From Chamaea fasciata (lineage: Eukaryota > Chordata > Aves > Passeriformes > Sylviidae): a stretch of 64,000 nt of DNA. The stretch spans positions 54,897,172 through 54,961,171 of the forward strand of contig JARCOQ010000002.1 in the NCBI GenBank assembly GCA_029207755.1. Direction: 5' to 3'. Below, piece after piece: positions 61,101-64,000 of this stretch. The notes under the pieces are model-generated. The model did no database searches. It worked only from the letters and a program-made list of their open reading frames with translations, and was not told the origin of the DNA. Within the stretch, counting starts at the first letter, position 1; each line of letters begins with the position of its first letter. A program made the position numbers and the translations under genes.

Positions 61101-62046
61101 TTCCCAAGCCTTTGCTTCCCTAGCTGGGGGAAAATAAGGAACCTGTTTTCAGTCTTGCTTCAAATCGTGTTTGAATAGTGCCAGGAAAAAGCTGTTATTG
61201 TCACTTCATGAACTTATTTTCACATCCTTAAGGCTTTTTTCATAGAAGGCTGCTGGGAGTTACAGTAGGACTTGAACTCTCTGTTACTTGGATTTTGTGC
61301 TTCTCCTAGTGTATGCATCAGTGTGTGGTGAGGAATTGCTGCTGCTGCTTGTTTTTGTGAATATTTACTATGCCTTACTTGCCCTGTTTGGCCTATCCAA
61401 AGTTAGAGAACATCTAGCAGACAGTGAATTGAACTTGGGCATCCTCTGCCCTAACTGTATCATGATTTTCTCAGCAGCCAAATTTGCAGCAAGCTATAAT
61501 GTGAAGCAGTGTACTTAAGTGATAAGAAGGCAGAGGTGTGAAAATCTCAGTCAGGTCCTACTCTTTTTATTTTTCTTTTTGTGCTGTAGAGTTGAAATAC
61601 CTTGTTTTCCTTTCTGTGAATGTTTAGAGATTATTTTTTTGTATTTAGAAAGAAAACCCAAGCCAAACAAAACCCTCCTTTCCTCCAAGCAAACCTTGAA
61701 CATCTTCACATCAGGTTGTGTGAGCAAGACTAACGAACTGCCAGTGCATGGGGATATGAGTATGTTGAAGAGGCTTTTATGTTTGAGATGAAAGTGTGTT
61801 CTTTTTCTTTAAGAAATCCCTGTCAAGACTGCAACAAAAGCTGAGAGAAACCAGACTGTGCTCAGAAATACACCTCAAACTACTCCTGCTCCTCAGAGTC
61901 AGAAACCAAATCAAAACCTCCCCGAATGCCCAGGCACGACGTTAAGGAGCTCGAATTCAAACGCGCGTCCCCGCCGAGGTCCTGATAAGCGGGGCAGGAA
62001 AAAATTACCTCGCCTTCCCAAGCGCCGTCCAACTCTGCTGGAAATG
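45668..62046 (+). CDS. NUFIP1: NUFIP1, FMRP-interacting RNA-binding protein, exons 1-9 (3' end outside window)
   Basis: NUFIP1 binds RNA and FMRP, helps assemble box C/D snoRNPs by holding SNU13 (15.5K) with the R2TP machinery, and is reported as a ribophagy receptor. Nine exons join in frame: 45668-46118, 46366-46454, 47585-47689, 48355-48417, 48740-48816, 55274-55366, 59041-59303, 60800-60928 and 61814-62046, giving 501 residues. Order of parts: a Pro/Tyr-rich N-terminus (1-150); a C2H2 finger (C193, C196, H209, H213); a second Cys/His cluster (C216, C221, H226, H233); the conserved SNU13-binding PEP-type segment ([17 protein letters not shown], about 251-267); a basic and then acidic middle; and a C-terminal KRRPTLLEM. 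The human protein (about 495 residues) continues about 45 residues after LLEM, including the ZNHIT3-binding end, so one more exon lies to the right. Confidence 0.95.
45839..46042 (+). repeat. Coding tandem repeat: Tyr-Ser-Gln-Pro array in NUFIP1 exon 1
   Basis: Residues 58-125 are about nine to ten imperfect units of 6-7 residues, such as [35 protein letters not shown] and SYPQPE. The composition is dominated by S, Y, Q, P, A and E. At DNA level the units share agctactcgcagcccg-like words. Confidence 0.93.
46366..46454 (+). CDS. NUFIP1: NUFIP1 coding exon 2
   Basis: The acceptor is CTCAAG|GT. The exon encodes [20 protein letters not shown], then [10 protein letters not shown], ending AAG|GTATGG in phase 0. 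A CR1 element begins within a few bases after the donor. Confidence 0.9.
46458..46963 (+). mobile_element. CR1 LINE, 5'-truncated, at the start of NUFIP1 intron 2
   Basis: It reads gtggggtccccagtgcgaga, ccaggg..ccacgaaaatgat, gttcagcctggagaagagaa, acataaggaaggcttttttt and ends ggtcccttcctactcaaacc then attctgtgatg, a full CR1 3' end. It is sense to NUFIP1. The left edge cannot be fixed to the base but lies within about 5-10 bp of the exon 2 donor. Confidence 0.94.
46964..47584 (+). other. NUFIP1 intron 2, right part
   Basis: Unique sequence ends in a strong T-rich tract (ttctttttttttctttttttcag) before exon 3. No other feature is seen. Confidence 0.7.
47585..47689 (+). CDS. NUFIP1: NUFIP1 coding exon 3 (C2H2 zinc finger)
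   Basis: It has 35 codons, phase 0 to phase 0: [20 protein letters not shown], then [15 protein letters not shown]. The finger is C-x2-C-x12-H-x3-H. Donor is AAG|GTTAAT. Confidence 0.97.
48092..48157. repeat. 33-bp tandem duplication in NUFIP1 intron 3
   Basis: gatacattgcctacactggt and the following ttattctaaaacca occur twice in a row (48092 and 48125) with one mismatch, so the duplication is recent. Confidence 0.95.
48355..48417 (+). CDS. NUFIP1: NUFIP1 coding exon 4 (second Cys/His cluster)
   Basis: It has 21 codons, phase 0 to phase 0: [20 protein letters not shown] plus N. Spacing C-x4-C-x4-H-x6-H differs from a classic C2H2 finger but matches what I recall in mammalian NUFIP1. The donor is AAT|GTAGGT. 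Confidence 0.95.
48740..48816 (+). CDS. NUFIP1: NUFIP1 coding exon 5 (conserved NUFIP1 domain)
   Basis: The acceptor is TTCCTTAG|GCA. It encodes [20 protein letters not shown] and REERK, with the last Arg codon split (AG|A). This is the start of the family-defining segment that binds SNU13 in the human protein. Confidence 0.96.
48817..55273 (+). other. NUFIP1 intron 5; no gene seen
   Basis: A 6.4-kb intron with A/C-rich runs near 50104-50141 and a C15 tract at 53786-53800. Only chance ORFs are present. I recognise no repeat family and no snoRNA-like structure, although box C/D or H/ACA RNAs are hard to exclude by eye. Confidence 0.55.
53786..53800. repeat. Poly-C tract (C15)
   Basis: A cacctccccc repeat runs into C15 in NUFIP1 intron 5. 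It has no evident role. Confidence 0.95.
55274..55366 (+). CDS. NUFIP1: NUFIP1 coding exon 6
   Basis: The acceptor is TTCTTCTAG|A and the donor is TTTGG|GTAAGTG. It completes Arg262 and encodes [20 protein letters not shown], then [10 protein letters not shown]. The NFPT motif continues the SNU13-binding segment, followed by a basic helix. Confidence 0.96.
55367..59040 (+). other. NUFIP1 intron 6
   Basis: A 3.7-kb intron. A possible MIR-like relic lies at 57040-57180. No gene is seen. Confidence 0.6.
57040..57180. mobile_element. Possible MIR-like SINE relic
   Basis: ggtgctttccatttgtggtt, gaagtgctttgcaactccta and gatcagagatgcagaaggac follow the order of an old amniote SINE (ctttgcaa ... ccctgtgaggt ... 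agatgaggaaactg), but are much decayed. Confidence 0.3.
59041..59303 (+). CDS. NUFIP1: NUFIP1 coding exon 7
   Basis: It has 87 codons plus split ends: [20 protein letters not shown], then [20 protein letters not shown], a polar stretch, and [12 protein letters not shown]. The basic Arg/Lys block and the DPLG-L motif match NUFIP1. The donor is GTTG|GTAAGA. Confidence 0.94.
59304..60799 (+). other. NUFIP1 intron 7
   Basis: AT-rich, with T-rich runs near 59763-59799 and 60377-60390 and an A-run near 60309-60322. Nothing else is recognised. Confidence 0.65.
60800..60928 (+). CDS. NUFIP1: NUFIP1 coding exon 8
   Basis: The acceptor is CCCTGCAG|AA. It encodes [20 protein letters not shown], then [20 protein letters not shown] and EPE. 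The acidic run plus [14 protein letters not shown]...SDSEPE is a conserved NUFIP1 block. The donor is CGAAG|GTGTGT. Confidence 0.95.
60929..61813 (+). other. NUFIP1 intron 8
   Basis: A short intron ending ttctttttctttaag. No feature is recognised. Confidence 0.7.
61814..62046 (+). CDS. NUFIP1: NUFIP1 coding exon 9
   Basis: It has 77 codons plus split start: [20 protein letters not shown], a Pro/Gln/Asn-rich linker, then [20 protein letters not shown] and RPTLLEM, ending in phase 0 at ATG|GTAAGA. The basic cluster could act as a nuclear localisation signal (inference). Confidence 0.94.
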
Positions 62047-64000
62047 GTAAGAGGCTCAAATAATGCCTCCTGTGCAAGAGTAGAGCTATTTGTGAGTGTT
62101 TCTCCTCTTCCCTGCAGGAAGTTAGACCAGTCTGTTAGCACAGGGCTTGGCTTAAGAATAGTAAAGTGAGCGTTTCACATGGACAAAGTGAAGATGCTTT
62201 AATAGACAGATAGAAATACCCTGGCATGCATTCAGGTAATGACTGACTTTGGTAAATAAGAGATGACAACTGAATCATGTGTCTGAAGTGAGCTGCACAA
62301 GGAACAAGCCCTTTGTTCCTCGCTCTTCTCTTCCTGGTGGCAGTATCCAGTAGGTTTTGTTTGTGTATAATCCCTGCAGCCATGATCTGATCTTTTTGCT
62401 CCCAGTTTTGCTGTTCAGCCAGGTTCTTCTGCTGGAGGAGCACACAGTTCTTTTTGCACGTGCAAAGCGATCTTGTTGAGGAGTGTGTTGGTGACTTAAA
62501 CTATAGAGTGGTGTTGAGCTACAACCTGCTTGCAGAAGGGTTTCTTCTCTAGGCAGGTTTAGATCAATCTGAGGAAGGGACAGCGCCTTGAAGAGCAGCA
62601 GGTTGATGTCTCAGAAGGTAGAAGGAGGTTTGTAGGGGTGAGTCCAAGGTATTCCCAGTAGCAATGCAAAGCAACCCATTTGGCCAGAGAGCTTGGTGTC
62701 TTTCTTTAGGAAGCTCCAACAGAACCTTGGAGCTTTTATTGTATTTATTACTCAAAAGCAGTACTACCCTTGTGATTCTATAAATATCTTAAAGCTCCTC
62801 CATCAAGGGAAAACTTGCAGTGGGCAAAAAAAAAGAGGAGAAAGCAGGGTGCCACTGACATCAGAGCTCTGAAATAGCACAGGATGTTTCAGGAAGAGAT
62901 ACCTGATAAGGTACATCCCAAGCTGCAGATGTGGGCAAAATCCCTCTGTAGTCTTTTTAGCACGTAGTACCATTCCTGCCAAGAATTAAAGTTCCTAGGG
63001 ACTGAAAAGGAAGTGTTTGTCCTTTGTGTAGCTCCCTAAGCATGCAGTTGCCTTTATCACTTGCTCTTCAAAGTTGTTGGTGATCAAAGCAGTGACGACT
63101 CTGGAAGAAAGTCAGATGAAGTCCCACATGCTGAGAGAAGCTGGCAGTACATAGGAAACCTGAGCTGAAGCTTGCCAGTATGGTCCATTTTTAAAACTGC
63201 ATTTTATTGAGGTTTTTTTGCCTTTTCAAATTGCTTGGAGTTGTTTTTAGAGAATGTGTACTGTGGCTGTGAATCACAGAGGAGGGCCTGAGGTTTGCAG
63301 GTAGGCTTCCACTGTCATTAGAAATGGTCAGTGTGTAAAAACCTTGAGAGGGAGCAAGGTTGAAATTTTACAAAATGGATCCAGAAAGTGGATTAGAATG
63401 CTAAAAACAGGTGGCTGTATCAATGAAACGATTTTTTTTTAAAAAAAAGAGGTAGGAGAATAGCTGCAGGTATTTCTTGGCAGTCATTCAGCAGTGAGAT
63501 GGGCACTACTAAAAAATCTTTATTGTAGACATGCAGACACTAATGAGTATTTAGTCATTCTCTATGTTGACAAAATCAAAAGCTTGTGTACTGTTACTCC
63601 ACTGATACCAATCCCTGCATTAAAAAAATGAAATACTAAGAATATAGTCTTGTGATTTCTGCAGCCCAACTGGGCCCTAATTTGGCCGTTTGGGAGTTCA
63701 TCAGTTTCTCCCAGTTGAACACAGAACATCACTATGCTGTCCCTTGTCTACCCTGAAGTAGTACATAATCTAGTTCAGATGGAAGGTTCCTGAAGGCTCA
63801 TTTTAGGTGTCAGCTGCTTGTAACACCTCTTAGCCCTGATCTAAGTAGAAATATTCAGACTTAAAAGTGGCCAGTTAAACCACTGTTGAAACTTGTAACA
63901 ACAAAAAAAAGCTTCTCGGTGACATTGCAAGCCAAACTCAGTTCTGCTGACACTTGCAATGAAAAAGGTTCATTTAGCTCTCTGCCTGATAGGTTTCTTT
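62047..64000 (+). other. NUFIP1 intron 9 (partial)
   Basis: I looked for the last exon (the conserved segment after LLEM) and saw no match before the window ends. No other feature is recognised. Confidence 0.65.

Noticed and set aside
62047..64000. Last exon of NUFIP1
   Set aside because: No sequence matching the conserved C-terminal segment after LLEM was found before the window end.
1..64000. CRISPR array, operon, prophage or other microbial system
   Set aside because: The window is intron-rich vertebrate DNA. The only regular arrays are micro- and minisatellites and a coding repeat.

Overview
The window is vertebrate nuclear DNA and almost certainly from a bird. The evidence is large introns with GT-AG splice sites, two CpG-island promoters in otherwise AT-rich sequence, at least ten CR1 LINE tails (several ending in the ATTCTRTG-type octamer), and no Alu, L1 or other mammal-type repeats. 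Two solo LTRs with exact 5-bp target duplications resemble ERVL-type LTRs that I associate with songbirds, so a passerine is my best guess. That last step is recall, not a search.

Three protein-coding genes can be read exon by exon. (1) GTF2F2, the TFIIF beta subunit RAP30, is on the minus strand. Its first four coding exons lie between 9122 and 1032, and the rest lie beyond the left edge. (2) GPALPP1 is on the minus strand from 45423 to 28182 and is complete, with eight coding exons and 348 residues. (3) NUFIP1 is on the plus strand from 45668. Nine coding exons up to 62046 give 501 residues, and the final exon lies beyond the right edge. As far as I recall, this is the same neighbourhood as human 13q14 (NUFIP1-GPALPP1-GTF2F2), so the synteny supports the calls.

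Region by region: 1-9122 is the 5' part of GTF2F2 with long introns. 8880-9340 is its CpG-island promoter, flanked on both sides by CR1 tails. 9350-27000 is intergenic, with CR1 copies, one solo LTR (20455-21225), a possible LTR-like fragment with a TATA box near 23431, and no credible gene. 27000-45423 is the 3' flank and body of GPALPP1, with an antisense solo LTR (39584-40105) and a GC-rich minisatellite in intron 1. 45424-45667 is a 244-bp head-to-head promoter shared by GPALPP1 and NUFIP1. The rest is NUFIP1.

The genes do not form a pathway in the bacterial sense. GTF2F2 acts in RNA polymerase II initiation. NUFIP1 is a box C/D snoRNP assembly and RNA-binding factor, also reported as a ribophagy receptor. 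GPALPP1 is a poorly characterised protein with a DUF3752 region. I did not find a novel defence, mobile or biosynthetic system. The most interesting observations are a low-complexity Tyr/Ser/Gln/Pro repeat array in the first exon of this NUFIP1, a minisatellite beside the first splice donor of GPALPP1, a CR1 copy touching the NUFIP1 exon 2 splice donor, a 19-nt microexon in GTF2F2, and two clean solo LTRs.
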